The notes below the pieces were generated by a model that saw only the letters and a list, made by a program, of their open reading frames with translations, made no database searches and was not told where the DNA came from. From Gliomastix tumulicola (lineage: Eukaryota; Ascomycota; Sordariomycetes; Hypocreales; Bionectriaceae): a stretch of DNA of 64,000 nt. The translations under genes and the position numbers were made by a program. Location: assembly GCA_001599755.1 (NCBI GenBank), contig BCHX01000003.1, positions 2,949,289 to 3,013,288 on the forward strand, read 5' to 3'. Positions 11,778-23,929 of the stretch are shown here, piece after piece (the stretch's first letter is position 1; every line of letters starts with the position of its first letter).

Positions 11778-14445
11778 GAGCTAGGACTGCTCTTCCCTCC
11801 AGTCTCTGGGCGATGATGTGTCCTTGGTGATGATGATGATGGGCGCTTCCCTGCTGGACGGCCATGCGCGCGACGTAATGAAACCATGGAGTATTATTAT
11901 TTACTGCCATTATCTGCCCGTCCTCCCCGGCCTGGCCATGACCGCTTCTCCACAGACTGCAGGCTGCAAGTCCCGTCACTGTGGTCCAGCTGTGACTCTA
12001 CTCCATCATGCCACGCTTCAGCCCAGGGGGGTCAATAAAATTCTATTATAATAACAACGCCTGATGCAGGGCGGAGTCTGGACAGGCACGAACAGAACAA
12101 ATATTGGCCGACTCCCTGCATTCCCCTGCTGTGATTCGGCGTGTGTGTCAGAGCTGGCTCGTTGTGCAACAAAACCCAGGCACCCATTTTCTCATTTCGG
12201 GCACCACTCCGTGGCCTTCTGGAACTCTTCTTTCAGCCTGCTAGCTTCAATTTTAGATCCATGGATCCCATTGGATCGTTGTTAGGCCCGGCTAGCCTGG
12301 CTCCCTGTCCTCCCTGTCCTCCCTGCCCAGTGTGTATTACCTACCAGCGGCGGCCAGGTCTCAGGCAAGGGGGCTGAAGCGCCCTGGAATGAATCAGTCT
12401 CGGTCCTCCGCCGGTATGATACCTTAATCATGTACACATTAAGATTAGACAGAAGCCTGTGGGGGAAAGGCAGAGAGAAGGCTGGTTGCCCGGCCTCCTG
12501 GGCACACCCCCGGACACCGCCCGAGCAGCGCCTCCAGGCGGCACAAGGGAGGATGACCCTTTCTCTGCAGTAGGCAACTCGGTAGATGAGCAGGATGCTG
12601 ACGTGTTGGGCGTGACTGTGAAGGAGTTGGACTTTGGGCGAGTCACAGCTTTGGGGAGCAAGGCAAAGCGCGGGATGGATTTCATGGGTCAGTCAAGACA
12701 GATTGTATTGGTCCCCAGACTGGCATCCCATGCCTGGTCTCTGTCGCTCGGTGTCAAATCAACCGGCTGCGATTGTGTGTGTGAGTGGGTGTGGGCAGCG
12801 GATGAGGACACCCGGGGGCGTGTATCGCGAAACCAGCCCATCAGCTTCCCGAAAGAAGGAGACAAGCAACAGCAACAGTAAGAAAAAGAAAAGAAAGAAA
12901 AAAAAAGGACACCGCCGCAGTCAAAAGGGGAATCTGGACACCGAGGTTAGGTCATAGCAACGGCGTCCAAGCACCCGACTAGTATTCCGATAGGGAAGCC
13001 CAAGCCCCCCCCCAAACGAAAACGGAAGCCCAACAAAAAAGAAAAGAAAAGGAACCGACGGAAGGAAAAAGAAAGCGCGGGAAGCTGGCCGAGCTGCCAG
13101 GTTGTCGTTGATGCCAGACAAGGTCCTGCTTGCCCTCCGGCGCTTCCCCGTCCCTTGACCGCCCTGCATCGTCAAAGCCTGGAACAGGCAAATGATACGT
13201 GAATCACCAGAGGCGCAACCCTCCGGGGGGGCTGAGCTTGCGAGCGATTGGGCTGAACAGGAGCATGGGGCCAGGAGCAGGGCGTCAGCATCACCATTCA
13301 CAGTCGCCGTCACCTGCAGCTCGCCTCGTCTCGCGACAGCGCACACTCTGCCCGACCGGTGAAATCACTTGCTCGTCCGGCTGCTGCCACCCGCATTGCA
13401 ATCTCGCTGGCGGCCCTCCTTGTTTTAGTGCGACCACACGTGTCCCAACCGTCGCTCGTCTGCTCGGCACTATTGGCAGCTTTGCTCAGGGGCTTCCACG
13501 GGCAAGCGTCCGGGAGCAGCAAATCAGTGTCTGGACATGAATCGGGGGCTTGCGTATGGCTGCACACGCAGCGTCTTGGAACCCAGCCAACACAGTGTGG
13601 TTATCGCTGATAAATAACCCCATACAAACCCGCCGGGGGTGGAGCTCCAGCTTGCACTGTTCCCCAGGTTTCGTCTGCCCTCTCTGGCACTCTGCCCTCT
13701 CTGCAGGCAATTTTGGGCTGGGCAGAAAGAGAAAGAAATTCATCCGCACACGCCCCCTCCTGACGCATCATCCCACGCCAGCATGTAAGTCAATCTAAAG
13801 TTACAGGCCGGACCTTAGAAAAAAGTAGGTGAGAGATACGTACCGACTTACGCCGAACGCACCTACCTTCAAGGTGCCTTGCCTCATCCATTCTCGTGTT
13901 TCCGTGCTCCCGTAGCTCTTTCCCTTCATACCTGTGCGTGCCTGCCGCCTGCCTGCCTGCCGTTGCCCTTACCGAGAAAGCCATAATTTGGGTATAATTG
14001 TGTGCTTGCCCTGTGGCTTTAGGTTTCAACTCGCACCTGCCTGTCTCCCCCCATTTTATTTCGTACCTGAGCCCTTCTTTAAAACCAAGCTCCCTCCAGT
14101 CCTCTCACTCTCGATCTGACTCTTCTCTCTTCCTCCTCGTCACCAAACGCACTCCTCACTCCGTTACAGCTTGCATTCTGCATCTGACTACAAAACTTCG
14201 CGCACGTTCATTCGTTACAGCACCAAGCTGGTACACTGCCATTTTCCCACTTCGGTTCATCGCCTGCACGCACAAGCTCTTTCACGCTCGTCGCATCGGA
14301 ACATCACCTGTTGCCTTCTCATCACCGAATAATAATCACACCATCACCAACCCTACCAACACCTTTTAATAGTGAGTTCCCAAGCCGACAGTGCCACGAC
14401 GAACAACGCAGCTGACCGGTGTACCGCCTAGCAACCACCTTCAAG

Positions 14446-14682
14446 ATGCCTAGCCGTCAGCAGCAGCAGCCCGTCGCTCCCCAGCCCATCTCGCCCGTGC
14501 CGCGAAGCCTGAAGCTGGAGACGCCCCAGGATTTCTACTCGAGCATCAACGCCACCCTCGCCAGCAAGATGGAACGTCGTCCGTCCACCCCCCAGCAGGA
14601 CGACTACTCGGTCCCGGCGCCCCCACCACCCAGCCCGGTCAGCTTTCGACCTGAGAACTGGCCTACCTCAATCCGCTGTTAG
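14446..14682 (+). CDS. Putative 78-residue Pro/Gln-rich small protein
   Basis: I do not recognise this protein. The ATG at 14446 has a favourable context (A at -3) and follows a long CT-rich segment that looks like a fungal 5' leader. The translation opens MPSRQQQQPVAPQP, contains a more ordered central part (SLKLETPQDFYSSINATLASKMERR) and ends in a Pro-rich stretch closing with FRPENWPTSIRC. No signal peptide or membrane segment is visible, so it would be cytosolic or nuclear. It has no intron. It sits alone between two large gaps. It could be a conserved short fungal protein or a chance frame; the non-repetitive centre and leader context tip me towards real. Confidence 0.45.
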   Translation: MPSRQQQQPVAPQPISPVPRSLKLETPQDFYSSINATLASKMERRPSTPQQDDYSVPAPPPPSPVSFRPENWPTSIRC

Positions 14683-16286
14683 ATCCAGGTAGCCGCCTCC
14701 GGCAACGAACGACCAGGCCCTGCCGCCGGATTGAATTGATCGCTTGCCCTCGCGGGCGAATGATCTTCTTCGGCTCTGGTCGTCTGTACCATCAAGTCTG
14801 TACACGTGCGAATTAGATGGATGGGGATTTGTTTTTTTTGGCACGCATTCTTTTTTTTTCTTTTTTCTTTGCCTTTCTCTCATTTTTTCCAAAGGAGTCT
14901 CAGGTGTTCAGGGAAGCGCGCGGCTTGCGACTGAGGGAACATGGGACATTGAGCAAAAGCTCAGGCGCACGCTCGTCTGGAGCAGGAATGGTTCTACAAC
15001 GGGATAGGATTGACATGGACTTTGCCAAAGACTCTCGGCTAGTGTTAGCTGAGTTAATACACGAAGGATCTCACGAAGCGGTGTGACACAGATTGACGTT
15101 CGTGACATGTCCCTGGCTCTCTCGGCTAGCCTGATTGCGCGAGGACCCGGGTAGCTCTTTGGTTCAGTGAGGATCTCATTCACGTGAAGGCATTCCAAAG
15201 TACCGTTGTGATCACCAGAAGAATATCTGGGTCGGGAGTAGCCGGGGACAGTTCCACCCTGATGGCCGGGAACTGAAATCCTCAGCCCGATATACGCCTC
15301 CCGAGCTTATCGGTAAACTTGAACGGCTGGATGGAAAGCCACAGCAAGCACATGCATTTTCCACGTTTGTGTTGATCGTTGCGGTTGAGACGAGGCTTTG
15401 AATTACATCATGCTGGCATGTGAAGAGAGCTGGGTTCCGGTCTAGGGTACTACCTTAACTCGTGGCAGACCAGCAGGGTTTCCTGGACTAAAGGTAGCCG
15501 CTGTCATCACCACCGGCGGTACATGGACGGAGGACGGAGCATCGTTGAAGTGTGTACTCCGGCCACATGAAAAACGCAATCGAGCACAGTATTGTTGACA
15601 CCTTCCTTGTCCCCAAGGGAGCCGTTGGTATTCGATGCATCCCACACGCGTGCTTTCTCCTCGGGCAAGGGGGTGAGCAGTGGCCACTTTTACCTGTTGG
15701 ATGTGATTGACGCCACACCACGACCGTTCTGAAGACCAACAGAGCTGCGATTATTATGTGGCATTACCCAGTGGTCGCCCTTCTCAAGGCCTGCATCTGT
15801 TTGTGTGTTGCTCTGTGAACAACGTTTAGCGCCGTTTGGTGGCTGGCAGCCAAATCGTGCACCGGCGCAAGTGGGGCCCACCGGCCACAGGTCGTGGGAG
15901 TGGATCCCTTTTCCTTTTGGTGCTCATTTACGCGCCCGTCGCGCTCGGACGCGTCAGGATCGCGAAATTCTACCCAGGGGGAACCGTGCTCGTACCCATG
16001 GAGACAACGGGAGAAAAGCTCCACCTGCAGCTTGGGGGGGACTATTTCCTCACTTCCCTCACAAAGGAATGGAATGGGCTTTCCTCTCCCTCACTTCTTT
16101 CTGCATCGTGGCTTCCCACTTTCTGTTTTATTTCGCAAACGCAAAGCAAGCACGCACGCGAGCATTGGTGTTGGTTTTCATTTCATCTGGAAAGAGCCTG
16201 TTGAACGGATTTTGTCAGCTCCTGCCTCTTTGGCTTCCATTTTTCAACCTCACGGAAGGTACAACAACCGATCACTCTTGCCCAAC
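14683..16286. other. Intergenic region upstream of CDT1
   Basis: Holds the 3' region of the small gene (with T-rich tracts at 14830-14890) and the promoter and leader of CDT1. The CDT1 frame stays open upstream to about 15894 but has no suitable ATG with conserved sequence. No separate gene is supported. Confidence 0.5.
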
Positions 16287-17786
16287 ATGCCCCGACCAGC
16301 GAAGAGGAGGCAGGTCGAGACTGCCGCGAGCCCGAGCATCGCCGCCTATGCCCGTGTCTCCAAGGCCAACCTGCCGGCAGCACATGATGGCAAGAAGGCC
16401 GGCGTCGCTGTCGAGCTGGGAAGCAGCAACGCATCGTCCAAGAAGAGGAAGGCCTCGGCCATACGGGACCCCGAGGAGGAGCACCACCCTCGACTGACGC
16501 GTCGGACGGTTTCCTTTGCGCCGAGCGGTTCCGAAGACGAGGAGGAGGGGAGCGTGACGGCGAAACGCACCTGCCGGCGGAACCAAGAGCCTCGGCTCTC
16601 CGTTGCACAGCCGGAGACATCTGTGGCGGTGGCTGTGAAGGGGAAGAGGACGGCGAAGGTGACCCATGTGAGGACGGCGGAGAATGCGCACAGACCTAGC
16701 TCAACCACGGTCATCACCAAGACCCGGACGTCGACCAAGAAGAACATCCAGACGACGCTTGACGCCACTCTACGCAAGGCCGCCGCCCCGAAGAAGCAGA
16801 ACGACCTCCCTCCGGCGTTACTGGAGCTGGTGCAGCTGCACAAGGCCTTTGTCAAGACGGTTCTCGTCCACATCACGCACAACAGTGCCAATGCGCCGGC
16901 CGACTTCACGGCCATCGAGCCCGATATCTCCCGCAACTGGGGGAAGCGCAAGGTCACAGTCGAGGATATCCAGCGCTGCCTCGCGATCCAGTCATCCTCG
17001 GAAGAAGAAGAAAAGGACAGCTGCCCTTTCGTCGTGTGCGACTATGGCCGAGGCAAGGTGTGCATCGAGCTGGCCCCGGCTCACGTCGGCAGGCCGATCA
17101 ACGAGGAGAAGCTGTACAAGCAGTTCGAAGCCAACCTCCGACAATTCTGCACCGAGCAAGTGAAGAAGAATGAGGACGAGATGGACGTCGACATCTCCTT
17201 CGAGAAGCTCTCCCTCGACAGCCTGCCCAAGGCGGCCATCACCGCCATGGACACGGGCATCAAATCCAACCCCGTGCTCGCCAAGGGCCAGCGCGTCCTC
17301 GCCGCCTTCAAGAACGACATCGCGGCCCGCGAGCACGAGAAGCAGGCCAAGCAGACCGCCGCCGCCAGCAACCCCATGCTCAACGTGGACGGCACCAAGA
17401 TGAGCCTGCTCGACCGCCTCCGCCTCAAGCAGCTCGCCCGCGAGAGCGGGCCCCTACCACCTTCGGGCCCGGAGCTCGACCGCCGCGCGGCGCTCAACCG
17501 CGTCATGGACGTCTCGGCCACCGTCTCGCTGCTCAGCCTCGCGAGCCCCATGGCCCGGCACTCCCTCCCCATGCCGACGCTGCTGCAGCGGCTCAAGGAC
17601 TCGACGCGCGTGCCGATCTCGGACGACGAGGCGGCCAGGTGCGTCCGGCTGATCGCCGCGGAGGTTGCCCCGGAGTGGCTGAAGGTGGTGACGTTTGGCG
17701 GGCGGGACAACGTCGTCGTGCAGAAGAACCTGCAGCCCGTGGACAGGGTCCTGCAGGAGCGTGTGAATAGGTTGATCGGTCAGTAA
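16287..17786 (+). CDS. CDT1: DNA replication licensing factor Cdt1
   Basis: Loads the MCM2-7 helicase at replication origins together with ORC and Cdc6 in G1. Single exon, 499 residues, starting MPRPAKRRQVETAASPS after CCCAAC. The first 170 residues are basic, Ser/Thr-rich and probably disordered. Residues about 174-290 form the central Cdt1 winged-helix region (LPPALLELVQLHKAFVKTVL..). Residues about 370-495 match the C-terminal winged helix that contacts MCM: KMSLLDRLRLKQLA, ATVSLLSLAS, LPMPTLLQRLKDS and APEWLKVVTFGG. The frame is open for another 131 codons upstream, but that part looks like leader sequence. No clear N-terminal PIP degron like that of animal Cdt1 is visible. Confidence 0.85.
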   Translation: MPRPAKRRQVETAASPSIAAYARVSKANLPAAHDGKKAGVAVELGSSNASSKKRKASAIRDPEEEHHPRLTRRTVSFAPSGSEDEEEGSVTAKRTCRRNQEPRLSVAQPETSVAVAVKGKRTAKVTHVRTAENAHRPSSTTVITKTRTSTKKNIQTTLDATLRKAAAPKKQNDLPPALLELVQLHKAFVKTVLVHITHNSANAPADFTAIEPDISRNWGKRKVTVEDIQRCLAIQSSSEEEEKDSCPFVVCDYGRGKVCIELAPAHVGRPINEEKLYKQFEANLRQFCTEQVKKNEDEMDVDISFEKLSLDSLPKAAITAMDTGIKSNPVLAKGQRVLAAFKNDIAAREHEKQAKQTAAASNPMLNVDGTKMSLLDRLRLKQLARESGPLPPSGPELDRRAALNRVMDVSATVSLLSLASPMARHSLPMPTLLQRLKDSTRVPISDDEAARCVRLIAAEVAPEWLKVVTFGGRDNVVVQKNLQPVDRVLQERVNRLIGQ

Positions 17787-18937
17787 AGCTGTTGGATGGA
17801 TGGGACTTTTTTTCTTGTTCTTGGTGTTCACACTGCAACTGGGATATTTGGGCGTTGTACGGATCACGATTTGGGATACCCACGGAGGAGGGGGAGTCAC
17901 GGATTAAGTTTTGTTATGATTACACTACATGCATGAGCCTTTTTGGGCATGAGGGATGGCAACTCCGAGTAGGAGTCGAACTTGGTAGTAGTTGATGAGA
18001 GATGAAGCAAGCAAGCAGAGCAGCAATATAGTAATCTTCACTAATGAATCAGTCTGATCGTGACCATGTAGCCGTGTGATTCCGTCTTTTCCGTCGTCCT
18101 TGTCCCCAGGATCCTCTTTTCCGGGTCCTCTCCACCATCGGAGGGCATCCGGCGCGACTTCGGCCCTGTCCGTCGGACGCCCGAGACGCTGAATGTGCTT
18201 TCCGTGCTCTCTCTCTTCCTGGCCTCAGAAAGCCCATTCATGCCGTCGGTGCCTTCGGCTCTGAAATACAATAAACATGGTATCTTCCTTGGGCCAGAAG
18301 AAACCAGAGGAGGAAGCCGGACAGCCTCCCAGCCTCGGGTATAACATCCCGGAGCCAAAGCCGACCACGGCCCACCCCCAGTGCCTCAAATCTCGGAGCG
18401 TTGCATCCTCCCTCTCTCTCTCTCTCCCAGAAGGCCCCTTTGCTTATCGCCTAGTCTTGCTAGCGTAGACTCATCAATGACGGGGAGGGGGGGCGGTTCC
18501 CAGCACCGATCCTCGGGGGCTTCTCCATCGTTTCCTTCGAGATATGGTGGAGGTGGCACACTGAGCCCGGGGGGGGCTGGCTGTCCTTTAAGAAGGCGGG
18601 TAGTCCGCCTCCTGATCCACGAAAAAACTTGGCTCGTCTGATCTGCTACTCCGTTGGAAAGAGCAAGAGGTGTGGTTCTGTATAAGTCTTTTTGTTGAGT
18701 CGGTGATTATTCGTCTCATGGCCACTTGTCTGTCTGGCTGTATCATTACTTGACCTTGATAGGAAGATACTTGTATGGGAGTGCCTATCAGTTAAGGTGT
18801 TTCGTTTACCAATGAATGATGACGCTGTAGCCATCTACCTCTCAGCTTAAGCTTCTACTGCCACTTGTTTCAAGTACCCGTACAGCCTCTGCCCTCCTGT
18901 CTTCCAAGGTTGGGGCCTCCGCAGAGGGAACTCAGCC
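17787..18937. other. Intergenic region CDT1 to MFS transporter
   Basis: Contains the CDT1 3' UTR and the transporter promoter. CT-rich sequence occurs at 18405-18430 and G-rich blocks near 18480-18590. I see no gene. Confidence 0.5.
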
Positions 18938-20882
18938 ATGGCCAACCAAGACTCGACTCGTCCTCAGGAGTCGGAGCCGGAGGTGGAGCGACTTGACACT
19001 CGCTCATCACGCTCCAGCGGCTCGAGCCACGCGCCCGAGACGGAATCGATACGTCCGGCACGGAGACGAAGTCTTAGCAGCGGCGGCGGCGAAAACATGT
19101 ACCGCCCGACTTCGCACGTCTCGGGGCCGGACGCACTCGAGCCCGACACCGACGCGGAGCACGGAGTTCCCACAAGGACGGCCGGAGATCCTTACCGAGA
19201 GGCTGGCGACGACATATACGACCGTATGACGGGGGGCAAGAAGGCCATCATCGTCGCCGTCCTATCATTCTGCGCCTTCCTATCCCCGGTCTCGAGCACA
19301 AGCGTCCTCGCAGCAACTCCGGAGGTGGCTGCCGAGTACCACACGACTGGCTCCGTCATCAACGCTAGCAACGCCGGATACATGGCGTTCATGGGCGTGT
19401 CGCCTATCATATGGGGGCCCATGAGCCAGGTATTCGGGAGAAGGCCTGTGAGTGATGCCCTGCATCCTTGCCTGCACTCCCTTCCCAGTGTCCCAGGGAT
19501 TGCAGGAGTTGCCACAGCAAGACCTCGAAATGTTGATAGCTGACATGGTTGAAAGATCGCCCTCACCAACGCAGTCTGGTTCTTTGCTTTGAGCCTCGGC
19601 ACCGCATTGGCCCCGAACCTTGCCGCCTTCTTTGTGTTTCGAGCATTCTCAGCTCTGGTTGGCACGTCGTTCATCCTCATCGGCGCAGCTTCTCTAGGGT
19701 AAGTTAAGTCCCTTCAACACTCGAATGTTCCTCGGTCTCGAGATGTGTCCTATCTCCTCTCCTGCCCTATATGGGCTGTGGTCTCCGGCGTTCGGAGGGT
19801 AACCCGCATGATGGAAGCTTACAAGCTTTTCTGCACCGCTGTCGTGTCACTTTAGGGATATATACCGGCCAACGGAACGTGGAACTGCCATGGGGTGGTT
19901 CATGTCTGGAACCCTCATCGGTCCTGCCTTCGGTCCTTTCCTGGGCGGTATCATCGTAACGTACTCATCGTGGCGTACCATCTTCTGGCTTCAGACCGCC
20001 CTGGCGGGAACCGGAACCCTGGGGGTCTTCTTCCTTGTCCCTGAGACGATCCACTACAAGAAGATCACGGACCTGGAGGGATACTCGAGAGGAAAGAAGA
20101 CAATGGCGATTCTGGGCATGGTCAACCCCATACGGGTGCTCCGACTCTTCAGGTACCTGAACTTGGTTCTGGTAGCCCTCGGGAGCTCCTCGTTGGTGTG
20201 GAACATGTACAGTCTTCTGACCCCAATCCGGTACGTTCTGAACCCGCGGTTCAACCTCGAGTCGCCGCTGCTCTCTGGCCTGTTCTACCTGGCGCCGGGG
20301 ATCGGCTATTTGGCAGGTACGTTTATCGGGGGACGCTGGGCGGACTGGACAGTCAAGTACTGGATTAGAAGGCGGGGCTACCGAGTTCCCGAGGACAGGC
20401 TGTGGTCTGTCCTCCCGTTTGTGGGTGCTGTCATCCCTGGCTGTATAGTGATATACGGCTGGACGGTGGACAAGGCCATCGGGGGGATCCCGGTGCCTGT
20501 TATCGTGCTGTTCCTTCAAGGTGTAGCCCAGCTATGCTGCTTCCCAGCGCTCAACACCTACTGCCTGGATACTCTGCCTGGGCGAGGAGCCGAGGTCGCG
20601 GCAGCCAACTTCTTCATGAGGTACCTGGCAGGGTGCCTGGCAACAGCAGTGGTACTGCCCATCATCCAAGCCATAGGAGTCGGGTGGTTCTCGACCATCT
20701 CGTCGCTACTCATGGTAGCAGCCACTGGTGGTGTGATGTGGGCGATCCGTCGAGGTGACGACTGGACAAAGAGTGTCAAGACCACAACCGGTCCCCGGAC
20801 CAAGCCCCAACAGACGACGACATCTGAAGATGCGGCCGAGCCTCAAGTTCAGGCAGAGCAAAAGAAGGAAGAACAAGTATAG
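18938..20882 (+). CDS. MFS multidrug-type transporter (DHA1, 12 TM)
   Basis: Predicted proton-coupled efflux transporter of the plasma membrane, in the DHA1 drug:H+ antiporter group; its substrate cannot be read from sequence. Three exons: 18938-19447, 19556-19698 and 19856-20882, giving 559 residues. The 108-nt and 157-nt introns have GTGAGT and GTAAGT donors. An N-terminal cytosolic tail of about 90 residues (Ser/Arg/Glu-rich) precedes 12 hydrophobic segments. MFS motif A appears as GPMSQVFGRRP after TM2. DIYRPTERGTAMGW and GPAFGPFLGG (motif C, antiporter signature) lie around TM5, followed by SSWRTIFWLQ. The join at 19698/19856 reconstructs ASLGDIYRPTERG. A short Gln/Glu/Lys-rich tail closes the protein. 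No biosynthetic cluster surrounds it. Confidence 0.88.
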
Positions 20883-23800
20883 CAAGCCCTTGGCAGAGCA
20901 AGGCCTGGGCTGTCAGCAATCTAATTTCATTGATTTCTCAGAAAACTCGCCCCCCGAGATGATTGACGACGCATGTTCCGATGGTGTCGCACCATCTTTG
21001 ATGAGTGAAAGCCGAGATGTAGATCCGAGTTCGCGCCAGAGGCTGGCTTGATGGCGGGATGCTCTTTCCTCCGTGAAGGACAAGGAGCAGTTTGCAGGTG
21101 CCTGCCTAAGATGTTCGTAGGGGTGTAGATCTTGGCTACGATGGTCAGGTGCCCTCGTCTGGCACCTTCCTTGCCCCTGATCTTATCACGAGCGTATCGC
21201 AAGCCATCGTAGCATACCCGCTAAAGGAACCCGCTGGGAGATAAAAATAACTGCCTGAGCACTGAGGTGACTAAGCCAATCTCAGACCTGGGGCGACTTC
21301 GCCTTAGCCGTAAGACCGACCAGTACGGACACGAACCATGACAGGCGGATTGCACGCCGCGGCCCATGTTTCACAACGAAAAGGAGGCACCACAGGCTGG
21401 GCGAAAGCTTAACCGTTGGCATGAAAAAAGAGGCGAAGCACTGGTGGCCGTGTGAGACAAGACCGCCTCTCTTTGGCATCTCTCAAGTCTCGCTCTTCGA
21501 CACTTCGACAAGCAGGATTCGGGAGTCTTCCTTTCCTTCTCCCGCCCCCTCTTTTATTTTAAGATTGAGCCATGCAACGACAATTTAGCGAATTTCGGTC
21601 TAGGAGGCTGGCTGTCAAGGGTCACCCCCCAATCGTCGCTTGGGCCGGCTGAATCAGTTTTCTTAGCGCCATCTGGGATGCTCGCAGGGCCAAGATGCCC
21701 AGCACTTGCGCCTGGGCATCTGCAACATGTCAGACGTTCGCGCAGGGGGTAAATGGGCTATTGATGGGATGGAAATGGCCTGGGCGCTCCCAGGAACCCC
21801 CCCGTTGCATGAATTGCTCCTCGGCCTCGGACACGGGCCGTGGATTCGAGAGCGATTCCGACTCGGAAGCACCATGAGGTAATAAGAGGGGGGGAGCTCT
21901 ACAGGTCCAGAGGCAACCTGACGGTACGCGTGCTCTCCTTTTGCCGCCGATGATGGAATAATGCGACCTGGGACACACCTCTATCGTGCCTACAGTGTCC
22001 ACTGGTGCCCGCTGCAATGTGTGATAATGGCCTTTCCGTCCCTCTCCACTGGTCGGAACCTGGACCTTGGCCCTTGGCTGCATGCACTTGGCAAAGGCGC
22101 CAATACAAAACCCCACCCGCGACAATAAGAATCGATGGTGCCATTCCTGTCTTAGGCAGTGCCTGCGTGCGAGTCGGAAGAGGGGCAGCACTGCCAAAAG
22201 AAAAACGGCACCTGGAGTGCCATCCCCCACCCAAAAACCCTTCGCGTTGTGCCCATAATTGTTGCTGCAGTGGTGTCGACCGTGTTCGCGTCCGTGAGCG
22301 GGAGAAAAACACGAACGGCAGCACATATTCACGTATCCACTGTCGTCGATTGCGTGGGAACGATAAGCAGGCCCTCGTATGTACGTACCGTTCGTCCTCG
22401 TGCTAGGTAGGAGTGCTAAAAGGAGAGCCCCAGCCACCGAGTCAAACGGCGACATGTGGGAAGGAAAAACCTTATTGGCACGCACGTGTTTTTGTGTCAG
22501 CTCTGAGACTTCAAGGCCACGCGGCGCAGCCGTTCGCCACATACCAGGCAAATTTTTTTTTTTTTAGGGAATAGGGGCAGCGATTTGGGTTCAAGGGGCG
22601 CACCACCAGGTGCCAGTTGCACAAGTACCGCTGGACGTTTGGCATCTGAAGGTTCCGCCGATCAACGCACACAACGTGCCATTCCCTCTGTACGAGTACT
22701 TTCAACCGCCTAACGGTTAAGTTTAATTTATGATTGATGCATTCCCCCCCTGGTACCGGCATCTAACCGTTCCATTCGGTATACGAGCTTTTGCTACGCA
22801 GGCCTGCATCTCCGCATGGTGCTCGTGTCTGGTGATAATAGAGACCGAACGAACGAGGGAGAAGACCCGGCGAGTCCTTGGACCGCTGCTGGGAAGGCTG
22901 GTACGAATCGCTCGGGACAAGGAGGCAAGAGCCTGGAAGGTCCTTGCCTGGCTCTAGCACTGGCGGCGACGAGGAAGCAGGTACCCTCGCGCAATGCCCC
23001 TGACTCGGCGGGACATGGGATTGACATGCCAAGGCGCAGTCCCTCCCACACGAAAATGGTGCATTAGGGGCTGCGGCGTCGAGTAGATTGCATGTACAGT
23101 AGTCCGAGCCACCCACGCGCCAGCCAATCAGCTGCCGCCTCAGTCCCTCCCATCCAACGGCAAGTCTCGTATTTGCCTCCACAGTCGAGGGAGTAGCGAT
23201 CGTCTTGGGCGGTGCCAATCCGCCAGAAATCAACGCCCCCATGTCCCTGGTACTTATCGCGCCCGCCGCACCCTCTCATCTCGCCGGTACCCGCTACACG
23301 TGCTGGAGACTGCACGCTGCAGTCCCCTATCAGTTTCGCCTGGCCTGGCCCTCTAAGAATTTCCATTGACCCCCAATCCCTCATTTCCTTCTCTTCCTCT
23401 CCTGATTGTGGCTGTCTGACTCTCCTGGCCATCTTCGTCCTCCTCTTTCTTTTCCCACCCTCCTCCTCGCATGCATTGTGTCACCTTCTGAGGCGTGCGC
23501 TCTGCTCTGCTCTGCTCTTGTCTTGTATTGTCTTGCCTTGTCTTGTCCTTGTCTCTCCCTCGCCATTCTTTCTTGCACATCGCAGCACCGTCACTTTACC
23601 CGCTTTCTCTCTTGCCTGGGCAGTCAGTTCAAGATCAGATCCTGTTATCCCATCTCCAGTATCACCCCATTCCCGTTCTCCGTCCCATCTTGAACCCTCC
23701 AGACATCTCGTCTGTGAAACAACGGCGGCTCGCTCTATCGCCTCTCGTTGACTGCTTTAATCGTCCATAATTCGCAACTCGACTACGCCTTCAATCTAAT

Positions 23801-23929
23801 AATACCGAGAGGAAACATCCGCCAAACCCTCGTCGCCTCCCCCGAACAGACGCAACGCCGTACCCTGACGACCCTGCCATGCAATTTCGGTGACAGACAA
23901 TTCAAAAACACGCGACCTAACTCTTCACC
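20883..23929. other. Large intergenic region before DUF3405 gene
   Basis: This 3-kb region has no supported gene. The longest open frame, 21730-22551 on the minus strand (273 codons), has a compositionally odd translation without domain-like patterns. From about 23370 the DNA becomes strongly CT-rich up to the next gene, resembling a long fungal promoter or 5' leader; the frame at 23212-23751 is a by-product of that composition. A T-run lies at 22552-22565. Confidence 0.5.

Larger units (their letters stand above)
10674..14445. other. Large gene-poor region, contains assembly gap
   Basis: This 3.8-kb stretch has no protein-coding gene I can support. It contains an 82-base run of N (11125-11206), a short tandem repeat at 11751-11777, polypurine tracts (12880-12910 and 13010-13075) and, from about 14040, a CT-rich segment that could be the 5' leader of the small gene at 14446. 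Open frames such as 12459-12881 and 13998-14369 have low-complexity, non-protein-like translations. Confidence 0.5.

Noticed and set aside
13998..14369. 123-codon open frame before the 78-residue gene
   Set aside because: Low-complexity Ser/Thr/Pro translation from a CT-rich leader, and no conserved-looking motif.
15894..16286. N-terminal extension of CDT1
   Set aside because: Frame is open but begins at a non-ATG codon and its composition is that of a leader; conserved CDT1 sequence lies downstream of 16287.
21730..22551. 273-codon open frame on the minus strand
   Set aside because: Translation is rich in Arg, Pro, His and Cys without domain patterns, and it sits in promoter-like DNA; most likely chance.
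23212..23751. 179-codon open frame upstream of the DUF3405 gene
   Set aside because: A product of CT-rich leader DNA (Ser/Leu/Pro-rich translation); it overlaps other open frames of equal length.
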